From positions 62,001-126,000 of the forward strand of contig NZ_BCQV01000007.1 of the NCBI RefSeq assembly GCF_001552255.1: DNA of 64,000 nt, written 5' to 3'. This document shows positions 32,453 to 40,413 of this stretch, piece after piece. The notes below the pieces were generated by a model. It saw only the letters and a list, made by a program, of their open reading frames with translations, was not told the origin of the DNA and did no database searches. The position numbers and the translations under genes were made by a program. The stretch's first letter is position 1; the number at the start of each line of letters is the position of its first letter. The stretch is from Alicyclobacillus shizuokensis NBRC 103103 (GTDB lineage Bacteria; Bacillota; Bacilli; Alicyclobacillales; Alicyclobacillaceae).

Positions 32453-33067
32453 CTATGAAATCGCTTCTCCCTCCCGCTCGGGATGCGGACGCAGATCTAC
32501 CTGGGGCGGCTCCTGTGCCTTGCAGTAGAGTTCAATCGGCATGCCCTGGCTCAGCCACTGCGTGAGCTCTTCGATATAGCGGCCGCGCTCAATATATTGT
32601 GCCGCCTGTTTTCGGATCGCAGCTCTGGCCAGTTCTTCTGTCTCCCCAAATGCCTTAAACAAGCAATTCCCGTTAGGTAGCCGCAGCATATAGACGTCGC
32701 CTTTTGGCCACTCGTCGATGGCAATGGCATCATGCCAGCCTTCGTGATAGGCGGCTTGGACAAACTTCAGAGTTCGTAGGCCACTCAAAATCTGCTCTGG
32801 GGTACTTCCCCAATGGGTTTGGAGCTTTTTCAGAAGCTGAGAAGCCCATTGAAAATGAGTATACCGATCCGCCTGGACTTCCGCATGGAACCCATACCAC
32901 TCGTCATACTCCGGGTCCGTTTGCCATTCAAACCGTACTCTATAGTCCGAATACCCTTTGTGTTCCCGGACGACAACCGACAAGTGTTCGTACCGATTAC
33001 CATAGGAATGGCTCGGCGGCAGACGATAAATCAAGAAGTATTTATTGGGACGACGAATCTGCGTCAT
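32453..33067 (-). CDS. hypothetical protein, 204 aa
   Basis: GAAAGGATGATCCTTC precedes the ATG. Aromatic-rich alpha/beta protein (YFLIYRLPPSHSYGNRYEHL) without recognised motif. Its leader carries a hairpin (33098-33127) and an operator-like palindrome in its promoter. Confidence 0.6.
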   Translation of the reverse strand: MTQIRRPNKYFLIYRLPPSHSYGNRYEHLSVVVREHKGYSDYRVRFEWQTDPEYDEWYGFHAEVQADRYTHFQWASQLLKKLQTHWGSTPEQILSGLRTLKFVQAAYHEGWHDAIAIDEWPKGDVYMLRLPNGNCLFKAFGETEELARAAIRKQAAQYIERGRYIEELTQWLSQGMPIELYCKAQEPPQVDLRPHPEREGEAIS

Positions 33068-33097
33068 GAAGGATCATCCTTTCTTGGCATAAAAGGA

Positions 33098-33127
33098 AGA
33101 CCCCTGTGATTGACTCACAGGGGTCTT
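33098..33127 (-). terminator. leader hairpin or attenuator
   Basis: AAGACCC(C)TGTG pairs with CACAGGGTCTT (one bulged C). On the minus strand it lies between the promoter and the start of the 204-aa gene, followed by CCTTTTA, so it may attenuate that gene; on the plus strand it has no T-run. Confidence 0.5.
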
Positions 33128-33272
33128 GCGCTAAACGGAACTATGAAGTTTGTCACCGACATAATAGCATAGAAGTCATAGCTATGACAACTGAAAAATA
33201 TCGACTTGGTTCGGCAGGAAATCTTTTCGCCTTAGCGAATATATGCTATGATTCTGTTGCGCTAAACGGAAC
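33126..33272. repeat. 16-bp direct repeats flanking divergent promoters
   Basis: TTGCGCTAAACGGAAC occurs exactly at 33126-33141 and 33257-33272. The second copy starts 5 bases after the TATGAT (33247-33252) of the Rep-like gene promoter; the first lies downstream of the leftward promoter. Probable operators or iterons for the Rep-like protein. Confidence 0.75.
33153..33189 (-). promoter_or_regulatory. leftward promoter with perfect palindrome
   Basis: Minus-strand TTGTCA, 18 bases, TATTAT. The -35/spacer contains GTCATAGCTATGAC (33175-33188), a perfect 14-bp palindrome, probably a repressor site distinct from the main regulon operator. Confidence 0.65.
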
Positions 33273-33369
33273 AGGATGCCTGTACCCTATACAGGTTATC
33301 TACGTCTGTTTTGGCGCACCCATTAACGGTGCGCCTCGATTTTTATAGAGAAAGGAGTGCGGGGATCGA

Positions 33370-33996
33370 GTGCTCGACCACAAAGACACGGGCAAGTATA
33401 CATACTGGATGAAGCACTTTGAGAACGGAGAACTGATCGAGGTCCCTGAGTCGAAGATAGAAAACATCTCCCTTGACACGCTCGACAACGGACCGGTCAT
33501 CCCCTTGCATCAGGGTGGATTCGCACAGATCCCTGCCTATTGGCTCTACTTCTGGTGTCCCTTTCTCTCGGTTCACGCTCAGTCTATATTTACGCACTTG
33601 ATCGCCCATACATACATAGACAAGAACTGGTGCCAGATCAAGCGTGAAACGCTCGCTGCAGAATGCAACATGAGCCTGTCCGCCTTCAACAAACACTTCG
33701 AGCAACTTGAACGATACAAGCTGGCTTGGCGCATCGAGGTGAGAACCCCGGATGGAAGCAACCTGCCGAACATTTACATCACGAGGAGGCAAATGCCCCT
33801 CATCCCGCAGGAACTTTACGATCAATTATCGGACCGGCTCAAGGACATGCATGATCAGTACATCGAGCGCATGGCCAAAAGCGGCATGCTGTACCTGGAT
33901 GTGGAGTATGAACGTCCACTTCCCGAACCCAGCCCACCGCCGAAAAGACGCGGCAGACCAAAAGGCTCAAAGAACAAACCCAAGGCGTCTGAATAG
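33370..33996 (+). CDS. Rep-like winged-helix protein with AT-hook, 208 aa
   Basis: A winged helix-turn-helix (IKRETLAAECNMSLSAFNKH then FEQLERYKLAWR) resembling RepA/DnaD-type initiators of Firmicutes plasmids and phages. It is followed by a linker and a C-terminal AT-hook PKRRGRPKGSKNKPK (RGRP core). The start at 33370 is GTG/ATG-ambiguous; AGAAAGGAG lies upstream. Flanked by repeats on both sides, as expected for an origin-binding initiator or autorepressor. Confidence 0.65.
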   Translation: MLDHKDTGKYTYWMKHFENGELIEVPESKIENISLDTLDNGPVIPLHQGGFAQIPAYWLYFWCPFLSVHAQSIFTHLIAHTYIDKNWCQIKRETLAAECNMSLSAFNKHFEQLERYKLAWRIEVRTPDGSNLPNIYITRRQMPLIPQELYDQLSDRLKDMHDQYIERMAKSGMLYLDVEYERPLPEPSPPPKRRGRPKGSKNKPKASE

Positions 33997-34009
33997 GCGC
34001 CTTTTTTTA
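33982..34009 (+). terminator. intrinsic terminator of the Rep-like gene
   Basis: AAGGCG/CGCCTT stem overlapping the stop codon, followed by seven T. Confidence 0.75.
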
Positions 34010-34047
34010 TGCCCAGAAAAACACCTTCCACGAGAAAAAATACCCCC

Positions 34048-34272
34048 TCCGTAATACGGACCCTCTATTTTTTCTGGTGTAACCCGTATCTCTTCTGGAG
34101 GAACCCCTATTCCGTATCACATAAGGTCCATTTCACCGTGCGGAAGGTAGATTCTTTCTCACAGACGGTGGAATCCGTGAAACGGAAGCATTGGTTCCTT
34201 GATGCGGAAGGGCACATTCCACCACAAAGAAACCCACCTTCCGTCACAAGGAAAGCAGGCTTACATACGGCG
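34048..34272. repeat. iteron-like CGG repeats, possible origin
   Basis: Two 13-bp palindromes of identical form TCCGT-N3-ACGGA (34048-34060 and 34174-34186), plus several half sites (TTCCGTATCAC, GTGCGGAAGG, GATGCGGAAG, CTTCCGTCAC, TACGGCGGA) in 225 bp with no convincing gene. The AAACGGAA core also occurs in the direct repeats upstream of the Rep-like gene. Confidence 0.45.
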
Positions 34273-34330
34273 GAGACAAAAGAATAGATCTTTGAATCAG
34301 ATCCAATAAACAATTCTCCTCCTACTCCTA

Positions 34331-34660
34331 CTATATAGGGGAGACGGAGCTTTGAACCTGCACATTCTCAGGAAACTCCATCGCGAGGTTCTCGAGTCCA
34401 TGAAGAAGACATCGAAGCAGGAGCTGAACCTGATCCGACTGAAGGAGCGGAGGAAGGTCCACCTGAAGATACCCAGGTCTGGACTTCACTCTGATGTCGA
34501 CGCCGAGCAATTCCCGGATGGAACTCACCGTGTTCCTCGACAGTACAGACACCGCAGCACACACGATGTCCGTTCCCGGATCGCCAAAATTGGCGTGCCC
34601 GTGGATCTCTACCCTTTCGATCTTCCCTGTAAAATCTCTACCCACCACCACCCTAATCAT
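34331..34660 (-). CDS. prp: Prp-like cysteine protease
   Basis: Homologue of the ribosomal-processing cysteine protease of Firmicutes, which removes the N-terminal extension of ribosomal protein L27. EIHGHANFG supplies the catalytic H22 and DIVCAAVSVLS the nucleophile C34, at the same positions as in S. aureus Prp. 109 aa, full length. Host Prp is known to process capsid and scaffold of some staphylococcal phages, so an element-borne copy may cleave its own virion proteins. Last gene of a leftward operon. Confidence 0.9.
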   Translation of the reverse strand: MIRVVVGRDFTGKIERVEIHGHANFGDPGTDIVCAAVSVLSRNTVSSIRELLGVDIRVKSRPGYLQVDLPPLLQSDQVQLLLRCLLHGLENLAMEFPENVQVQSSVSPI

Positions 34661-35325
34661 TGGGCTTTCACCAAGTTGCCGTTTTGCTCTGCCTTTAAGG
34701 TCACCGGTTCAGCCACCATTTCCGAGTTGGCCATCTGGAACGCTTTCACCATCAGGTCATACTTTTCCTTGAGTTCGCGATAATCCTTGACGAGCGATTG
34801 ATACAAAGGATGATCTTTCACTCCCTCATCGGAAATCTCGCGAGCCTCTGTCTCTAATTCATAGATCCGCTGTGCCTGTGCCTTGATCGTCTCTTCAAGC
34901 ACACGCTGCTGTTCAAAGAGTGCCTTTACGTGACGCTCGGATGCCTTATACATTCCCTCGAGCTTTTGATTGCGTTGCTGCAATTTCTTGGTGTCCTGGT
35001 CCACCTGTCGCAGGGCACGAATAATACCGGCCAGATCCATAAACGGGGTTTGTGAAAGATCCTCCGTGGTCTCCTTAGAATCATTCACGACATGGATGGG
35101 CATGACTTCAGCCATCTCGGTCTCTCTGCGCTTCCGACGGCGCCGCATTTGATTGAAGTGCTGACGAATAGAAACCGGTGTGCGCTTGAGCCGCTCACTC
35201 GCCTCCGAGAAGATTTCGGCATCATCGATGCCTAGCAAGCTCTGCTCCTGGACAAACTCCTCCAACCAGCGCTCCTCATCTTCCGTCCAGCGCGCATTCT
35301 TGTTGATGGGATACACGTTCGCCAT
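34657..35325 (-). CDS. RsfA-like Myb/SANT regulator with coiled coil
   Basis: The N-terminal 60 residues (RWTEDEERWLEEFVQEQSLL and RLKRTPVSIRQHFNQMRRRR) follow the RsfA pattern WxxEDDxxLxxxVLxxIxxGxxQxxAFxExxxxLxRTxxAxxxRWN. RsfA is a prespore-specific regulator in Bacillus; here the C-terminal 110 residues form a long coiled coil (LQQRNQKLEGMYKASERHVK). Could interact with sporulation timing or chromosome capture; inference only. Overlaps prp by four bases. Confidence 0.75.
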   Translation of the reverse strand: MANVYPINKNARWTEDEERWLEEFVQEQSLLGIDDAEIFSEASERLKRTPVSIRQHFNQMRRRRKRRETEMAEVMPIHVVNDSKETTEDLSQTPFMDLAGIIRALRQVDQDTKKLQQRNQKLEGMYKASERHVKALFEQQRVLEETIKAQAQRIYELETEAREISDEGVKDHPLYQSLVKDYRELKEKYDLMVKAFQMANSEMVAEPVTLKAEQNGNLVKAQ

Positions 35326-35665
35326 GCCTCAATCTCTCCTCTTCTTGCTGAAGATATGAAATCGCAGCATCGAGCCCGCGTTTGTCCGTTTGGGTTTGCC
35401 ACCAGGTGTACAGAGGCATCCAGTCTTCCAAATCCCAGACCAACACCAAATGCTGATAGTGATACAGACTCAACACAGGCTGACTGAGGTATCGGCCAGG
35501 TAACGCCTTCCATTTGCGTTTACGCGGCTCGAACCCTTTGAAGAATCGGTCAATCGCTTCATGCAGCTGTTGCAGTTTTTTCACCGCGGAACACCCCGCA
35601 CAGGTTCCCTCGATTTGACCCTTGCCTCCTGTGCTTTTCACACCCAAGAGCGATGCCCCAAGCAC
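35276..35665 (-). CDS. hypothetical protein, up to 129 aa
   Basis: The start is uncertain: the first GTG (35665) has no good ribosome site, and internal GTGs at about 35641 or in CSAVKKLQQL are alternatives. Helical, with a WDLEDWMPLYTWW aromatic patch. Overlaps the RsfA-like gene by 50 bases. Confidence 0.5.
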   Translation of the reverse strand: MLGASLLGVKSTGGKGQIEGTCAGCSAVKKLQQLHEAIDRFFKGFEPRKRKWKALPGRYLSQPVLSLYHYQHLVLVWDLEDWMPLYTWWQTQTDKRGLDAAISYLQQEEERLRHGERVSHQQECALDGR

Positions 35666-35688
35666 AGGAGACAGAGGCCTTCTGTGAG

Positions 35689-35910
35689 TTACCTTGCATC
35701 CACATGCTCCTGGATGAAACGTCGAAAGAGCGGATTTTGAGTCTGAATCAGCCAGCGCACGTACGCAACATTCTCCCGTCCGTAGGCGCCTTTTCGTTCC
35801 CGTGCGGGAACTTCTTGTTCAAATTGCGCCCACAGTTTCCGGTGTTCATCGGGATACGCATCGGCAAAGGCGTTCGTAGCAAAGATGGCCCGTTGGAACT
35901 CTAAATTCAT
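35689..35910 (-). CDS. hypothetical protein, 73 aa
   Basis: GAGGAGACAG before ATG 35910, which overlaps the upstream stop. Helical with many aromatics; unknown. Confidence 0.55.
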   Translation of the reverse strand: MNLEFQRAIFATNAFADAYPDEHRKLWAQFEQEVPARERKGAYGRENVAYVRWLIQTQNPLFRRFIQEHVDAR

Positions 35911-36338
35911 GCTGCTGTCTCCTCGCTGTTCGGATCAAAAAGCCAAAGCTGACTCTCGGTTACAGTCGTATTCCATCGGTAAGCCAGCCGGCCGTTTTCC
36001 ACGACGTAGAGCATCGATCCGATCCGGTACTGGCCATCCTCCAATGCCACTTCATCACCAATGAAACACCCCTCAAAATCCACCGGATTGCCGTCCAACC
36101 CCATCGGGGGTTCGTACAAGGGAGTCACCTTCACCTCGTCGACGTCCACCTCGACCCACACAGAAACCCCAATGGTCAACTCGTACGTCTGACCACATCG
36201 AGGGCATTCGTAGCGACGAGAGTCTTTCAAGCTCTCCACGTTGAACTCAGCTTCTTCCACCAGTTCGGACTCAAGATCCGTTTCAATTTCCTCTCCGCAT
36301 GTGCAGACGATCCGCTTCCTATGGTACTGTGCCTCCAT
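35907..36338 (-). CDS. zinc-ribbon protein, 143 aa
   Basis: CTCGEE near residue 12 and YECPRCGQTYELT near 43 give a C-x-C/C-x2-C zinc ribbon. The remainder is an acidic beta-rich domain. No further assignment. Confidence 0.6.
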   Translation of the reverse strand: MEAQYHRKRIVCTCGEEIETDLESELVEEAEFNVESLKDSRRYECPRCGQTYELTIGVSVWVEVDVDEVKVTPLYEPPMGLDGNPVDFEGCFIGDEVALEDGQYRIGSMLYVVENGRLAYRWNTTVTESQLWLFDPNSEETAA

Positions 36339-36349
36339 GTTTAGTCCTC

Positions 36350-36517
36350 CTAGCCAACGGCAATGACATCAAACGCATCACCGAGTTTCTCTCGAATCTC
36401 ATCAGGAGTCGCTTCGACGACCGCCATCAAATGGTCATTGACCGAGATGACCTCAACCTTTTGTTTCAACGCATCGACCTGAGATGTATCCTCTAACTGA
36501 ATGAAATAGACAGCCAC
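36350..36517 (-). CDS. small protein, 55 aa
   Basis: GTG 36517 lies 8 bases after AAGGAGG. First gene of the operon driven from the strong operator-controlled promoter at 36548-36597. Ferredoxin-like alternation (VEVISVNDHLMAVVEATPDE) but no named family. Confidence 0.6.
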   Translation of the reverse strand: MAVYFIQLEDTSQVDALKQKVEVISVNDHLMAVVEATPDEIREKLGDAFDVIAVG

Positions 36518-36547
36518 AACATCGACCTCCTTCAAGGATCATAGGCC

Positions 36548-36597
36548 GTGTAATGCATTACACAATCAAGTATAATACACAAAACACGGCCTCTCAA
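36548..36597 (-). promoter_or_regulatory. leftward promoter with perfect palindromic operator
   Basis: Minus-strand TTGAGA (36597-36592), 17 bases, TATACT (36574-36569), then the perfect 16-bp palindrome GTGTAATGCATTACAC (36563-36548). Best copy of the regulon operator. Confidence 0.88.
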
Positions 36598-36612
36598 TGG
36601 AAAAGCTGTGCG

Positions 36613-37971
36613 TTATGCGTTCGTTTCGCCTTCAACCGCTTCAGATTCGCCCGAACCGTTCTCCTGCGCCTGTTCCGCCGCGGCAGCTACATCCTCGGCA
36701 AACGGGTCTACTTCGGCTTCCGGTGGATTGAAGTCCTCGATCACGACACTATCCTTCATGTACGTGGTACGGATCGGGGTCACCAAGTCCAGATCCGACG
36801 AGCTGGTACCGGACACCCGAATCACAAACGGCGTCTTCGGAGACGTGAAGCAAAGCACAACCTGTTCCTCCGGAGAGATGGCGCCAAGCATGTCGAGGAG
36901 ATACGCAACGTTAAAGCTCGTTCCGATGTCCTTGCCCTCGGAAGACAGAGGCCGAATGTCTTCCTGGAACTTGCCATACTGGGTCGGATCGGACAGGAAC
37001 CGAACTTGGCCGTTCTTCGCGTCGACCAAGATATGAGCTGTTGTCACGCCCACATCATTCGCATACAAGGTCGCGCGACTCAGCAACTCCCTCAGCTCGC
37101 CGGCGCGAAACTGAATCTTAGTGCTGAAGTCAGGTGGAATGATCCGGTCGGTATCCGGGTATTGATCGTGCAACGTGCGAGTATAGATCGTGGTGTCGTC
37201 CAACTCATACAACACATAGCTCTTATCGAACCGGATTGTCACCATATCAACGTCCTTCAGGTGTTTCACTACTTCGTTAATGGAATCGGCCGGAATCACA
37301 TGGTTGCCATCCTCCACCTCACCGGTCAGTTGATACGACTGCTGCGCAAGACGGTGAGAATCGCATCCAATGGTCCGGAATATGCCGTCCTTGACGATGT
37401 GGTTCACGCCCGTCAGAACCGGCCGCGTCTCCGATTTGGATGTCGCATAGACAGTGCGGCGATACATCGTTGCCAGAACCGCGGACGGAACGGAGAACGA
37501 TAGCTGTCCATTGACCGACGGCAGCTTGGGATACTGGTCAAGGTGCAGACCCGCCAGAGACATCTTGGCGCCCTTGAACTTGATGAGCGTCTGAAGTTTG
37601 TTGAACTCGATGGTCACATGCTTTCCAGTAACACGGTTCACCAGGTCGACGAACTTACGACCCGGGAAGATAAGGCCGCCACCCTCTCCCTGAACGCGGA
37701 ACGACTCCATATCCGTGATGACGGTCTTCGTATAGAAGTTGCTGTTTCCGCCGATCAGCGTGATCTTGTTGTCCTCAACCTGAAAGTAAATGCCCTGGAG
37801 CGCCTGGGAGGGCGAGTTCTTTGACACCGAGTTTCCGACCTTACGAACCGCCTCACGTAACACTTCGCTCTTGATGGTCAGTGTGAACACCTGATTGGTC
37901 GTAAAGACCTGCTTCTCGGCCTCCTTCTCCAGTTCAACCGCCTTCTTCAGGTCAGCTTCTGCAAGCGCCAT
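36613..37971 (-). CDS. dnaN: DNA polymerase III beta subunit (sliding clamp)
   Basis: Three repeated clamp folds across 452 aa; typical segments are LREAVRKVGNSVSKNSPSQA near the start, GRKFVDLVNRV, ATSKSETRPVLTGVNHIV and DSHRLAQQSYQL. Longer than host DnaN (about 375) through a charged N-terminal extension and a disordered acidic tail of about 40 residues (EDVAAAAEQAQENGSGESEA). The tail replaces the usual PMRL end, although VTPIRTTY occupies the equivalent position. Partner of DnaE at 18 kb. GAGGAGG precedes the ATG. Confidence 0.93.
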   Translation of the reverse strand: MALAEADLKKAVELEKEAEKQVFTTNQVFTLTIKSEVLREAVRKVGNSVSKNSPSQALQGIYFQVEDNKITLIGGNSNFYTKTVITDMESFRVQGEGGGLIFPGRKFVDLVNRVTGKHVTIEFNKLQTLIKFKGAKMSLAGLHLDQYPKLPSVNGQLSFSVPSAVLATMYRRTVYATSKSETRPVLTGVNHIVKDGIFRTIGCDSHRLAQQSYQLTGEVEDGNHVIPADSINEVVKHLKDVDMVTIRFDKSYVLYELDDTTIYTRTLHDQYPDTDRIIPPDFSTKIQFRAGELRELLSRATLYANDVGVTTAHILVDAKNGQVRFLSDPTQYGKFQEDIRPLSSEGKDIGTSFNVAYLLDMLGAISPEEQVVLCFTSPKTPFVIRVSGTSSSDLDLVTPIRTTYMKDSVVIEDFNPPEAEVDPFAEDVAAAAEQAQENGSGESEAVEGETNA

Positions 37972-38020
37972 GATACATTCCTCCTCTTTTTAATTCCCTA
38001 AAATTCGGCGACAGCCGGCT

Positions 38021-38383
38021 TTAAGCCGTAACGGATTTGCGTTCGAGTTTCTGGATGGCGATGACTAACTGGACATCGAGTTCCTCCATCGTCTCCTCAT
38101 CGTAGATGGGCATACCCAACTTGGAGGCCACAAGGATCTCGAGTCTTGCGCCTTTTGAATCAAGCCAGTTCGGAAGGACCACCACTGCATCGGCATCCAA
38201 CATGGCCTTGATATCCCTACGCAGGTAATCCTCCCACGACCAACCCTCGACATAACCGAGCCGCGCGGGATTGATGACCTCATATCCCTTCTCATTCAGC
38301 CGTTCCTCAGCGGCGAAAAAGGCCTCATAGTTGTAGTTCTCCATTCCAGACATCGGGCCGCTGATGTAAATCTTCGTTGCCAT
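38021..38383 (-). CDS. DUF4406 / nucleoside deoxyribosyltransferase-like protein
   Basis: KIYISGPMSGMENYNYEAFF, then VINPARL, YLRRDIKAMLDADAVVVLPN and GARLEILVASKLGMPIY, the standard DUF4406 pattern. Related to nucleoside 2-deoxyribosyltransferases, which exchange bases on deoxynucleosides. 120 aa. Fits the nucleotide-metabolism theme of the element, though DUF4406 activity is not established. Confidence 0.85.
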   Translation of the reverse strand: MATKIYISGPMSGMENYNYEAFFAAEERLNEKGYEVINPARLGYVEGWSWEDYLRRDIKAMLDADAVVVLPNWLDSKGARLEILVASKLGMPIYDEETMEELDVQLVIAIQKLERKSVTA

Positions 38384-38409
38384 ACAAATACCCCTCAAGC
38401 AGAAGTTTT

Positions 38410-38688
38410 TTATCTCCAGGGGAGCGCGCCTGAAAGCAAGACGCTTGTCTCCACCTGTCCATCCCATTCTTTCGGGATCGTGACTTGGCCAGACTTCACA
38501 TCCACGATGATCGGATACTGATTGTCGGTGGAGTATGCAAATGTGCGAAGCCGACCTGTCTGCGGATCGTACTCCATCGAGGCCAACATCATGCCATCGA
38601 CCATGATCGCCACACCCGGACAAGGATCATCTGGGTATCTCATGACTTCAATCGTCCCAAGCGGAGTCTTCACCGGCTCCAACATCAT
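38410..38688 (-). CDS. hypothetical protein, about 92 aa
   Basis: Start among ATG 38688, ATG 38685 or TTG 38682 after GGGAGGG. Beta-rich (VAIMVDGMMLASMEYDPQTG); unknown. Confidence 0.5.
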   Translation of the reverse strand: MMLEPVKTPLGTIEVMRYPDDPCPGVAIMVDGMMLASMEYDPQTGRLRTFAYSTDNQYPIIVDVKSGQVTIPKEWDGQVETSVLLSGALPWR

Positions 38689-38700
38689 CCCTCCCATCCG

Positions 38701-39570
38701 TCAGCTCAAGATCAGCTCAAGCTGGCCTTGGGCTACTTTACGACTGTTGTCCGCAATCTTCATCGGAGGGTCATATGGATCGAACCCACCGAGGCCATCC
38801 GGCATCAAGGCGTACCAGGGCGCATACCAGAACATCTGGATCTTGCAAAGTTTGACCGCGACCAGATTCATGTCCACCGCATAGGCCCGAAGGATGTAAT
38901 TACTCTGCGGAAGAAGCATGGCACCGCACCCTACACTTGGTTCACAGGTAGTCTTTCTCTTGAGTGCCTCCGGGTCTTCCCCGCCCACCAACATCTTTGT
39001 CATCATCACGCACAGATGAAATGGAGTGGGAAAGTACCCGAGGGCGCCCCGGTATCCCCGACCCATTTCGTCACACAAGATTTGACTCATGTAGTCGGTC
39101 GGGTTATCCAGAACCAGAAACAGATCAAACATCCGGTAGTAATGCTCATTCAGTTCAGATGAGATGTCCGGCGGAGAGTTTCTGGCACCAAAACCCCAAA
39201 GCAACCAATCTGCAAACTTCTCAATATTGGACTCCCATCGATAATCCTCTAAGCACTTGGTAAGCATCTTATGGGTGGCGGCCACGCCCGAACTCCCTCG
39301 ATCTGCCCACTGGATTTGAGGAATCGGGCCGCTATCCGCAATCGTGCCTTTGGCTACGATGTCGAGCCACCAATTCCACCGACCCCAGAGCAGCTGGTCA
39401 TACGCAAGCAGGAATGGGAGCAACCAACCCTTCTTCTCGAAGACCTCGTTGGCGTTTTTCGGCGCGCCACCCATTGCGCTGGCACATTCGAAGAACGTGC
39501 TGTGCATCTCCAAGAGCTTTTCAGGATCGAATCGCTCAACGCGGTATAAGCTCGTTGATTTCTTCTTCAT
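38701..39570 (-). CDS. N6-adenine methyltransferase-like protein lacking the catalytic motif
   Basis: GALGYFPTPFHLCVMMTKML, CEPSVGCGAMLLP and YAVDMNLVAVKLCKIQM reproduce the TPxxL, motif I (DPxxGxGxML) and motif II (xxDxxxxAVxLxKxxL) segments of HsdM-type methylases. No NPPY tetrapeptide follows; the nearest is GFDPYDPP. Probably a SAM-binding pseudo-methylase. Start ATG 39570 inside the upstream gene. Sits downstream of the SNF2-type helicase cluster. Confidence 0.65.
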   Translation of the reverse strand: MKKKSTSLYRVERFDPEKLLEMHSTFFECASAMGGAPKNANEVFEKKGWLLPFLLAYDQLLWGRWNWWLDIVAKGTIADSGPIPQIQWADRGSSGVAATHKMLTKCLEDYRWESNIEKFADWLLWGFGARNSPPDISSELNEHYYRMFDLFLVLDNPTDYMSQILCDEMGRGYRGALGYFPTPFHLCVMMTKMLVGGEDPEALKRKTTCEPSVGCGAMLLPQSNYILRAYAVDMNLVAVKLCKIQMFWYAPWYALMPDGLGGFDPYDPPMKIADNSRKVAQGQLELILS

Positions 39571-40006
39571 CGTCTTCGTCCTCACCACAATGCACAATGA
39601 ACGAGTCAGGGACATACTCTCCATCGGGAAGCGCGCTCCACTTATACGCCTTCAGAACGGCTTCCTCCAGGCATTCAGCCTCAACCTTAACAACCCCGGA
39701 CATCGTCCAGCTTACAGGCAATCGATATGTCTTAGTGGTCCGATTCCCACGAAAGACCAGGCTCGGAGCGTCCTCTGAACTGCCGGGACGTTCCTCGAAG
39801 TCGGCTTCATTGAAGCTGTAGACTTGAGTGCCGATCCCATCATCCAAGATTTCAAATACGCGCGCGTCGTCCGTCTCGGGATCAAAATCTTTCCAAACCA
39901 CTTGAGCCAATGAGAGTCTTGCTTCCTCAAGGGTCGGCTTGGACCACAAATCCTCCACAATTCCACCGTTGGACACGATGCACACATACCTGGAAACAAT
40001 GTTCAT
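39536..40006 (-). CDS. hypothetical protein, 156 aa
   Basis: AAAGGAG before ATG 40006. Alpha/beta, very acidic C-terminus (CGEDEDDEEEINELIP). No motif. Confidence 0.6.
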   Translation of the reverse strand: MNIVSRYVCIVSNGGIVEDLWSKPTLEEARLSLAQVVWKDFDPETDDARVFEILDDGIGTQVYSFNEADFEERPGSSEDAPSLVFRGNRTTKTYRLPVSWTMSGVVKVEAECLEEAVLKAYKWSALPDGEYVPDSFIVHCGEDEDDEEEINELIPR

Positions 40007-40131
40007 CGATAAACTCCTTTCCAATAGATCGGATTGGCCAACAGATTCTGTAGGCATGTCGTAAATCCCGTGAAAATAAGTAGCTTTGGAAGAAAATCCA
40101 GTTCATCGAGGTCATACCAATCAAGAACCAT
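40003..40131 (-). CDS. small protein, 42 aa
   Basis: GGGAGAGGAG precedes ATG 40131. Hydrophobic, aromatic (FLPKLLIFTGFTTCLQNLL), possibly membrane-associated. ATGA overlap with the next gene. Confidence 0.5.
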   Translation of the reverse strand: MVLDWYDLDELDFLPKLLIFTGFTTCLQNLLANPIYWKGVYR

Positions 40132-40402
40132 CGGAAATACTCCTCTCCCCTCCGTCGATGCGGCGTTTGAGCCAAGAAAACGTGATTTTGAGGCGGCGGA
40201 ACACAAACGCAATCCCTTGAGTGGCCTCACCCCGATGATGAATGATCCCAAACCAATGGATGGCTCGGCCGGTATTGGTACGCCAAGAGTCGCCCTTGTG
40301 TTTCGCCCACGCCACGTATACCCCGTATCCCGCGAAGGCCAATCCACGCGCGGAGTAATCAGGGTCATCATGACGAATCCGAATCAACCATCTCACCACC
40401 AA
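40121..40402 (-). CDS. hypothetical protein, about 93 aa
   Basis: TTG/GTG starts at 40402-40396 with a weak ribosome site; arginine-, glycine- and tryptophan-rich (GYGVYVAWAKHKGDSWRTNT). Kept because it fills the gap between the helicase stop and the next gene in the same strand and order. Confidence 0.45.
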   Translation of the reverse strand: MVVRWLIRIRHDDPDYSARGLAFAGYGVYVAWAKHKGDSWRTNTGRAIHWFGIIHHRGEATQGIAFVFRRLKITFSWLKRRIDGGERSISDGS

Positions 40403-40413
40403 ACCGCCGGCGC

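Noticed and set aside
34009-34287. 92-codon plus-strand ORF after the Rep-like gene
   Set aside because: Its ATG sits in the T-run of a terminator with no ribosome site, and the translation has no domain-like composition; the region is better explained by repeats.
40003-40371. 122-codon reading of the gene before the helicase
   Set aside because: The start region lies in another frame of a better candidate; only the last 42 codons have a ribosome site.
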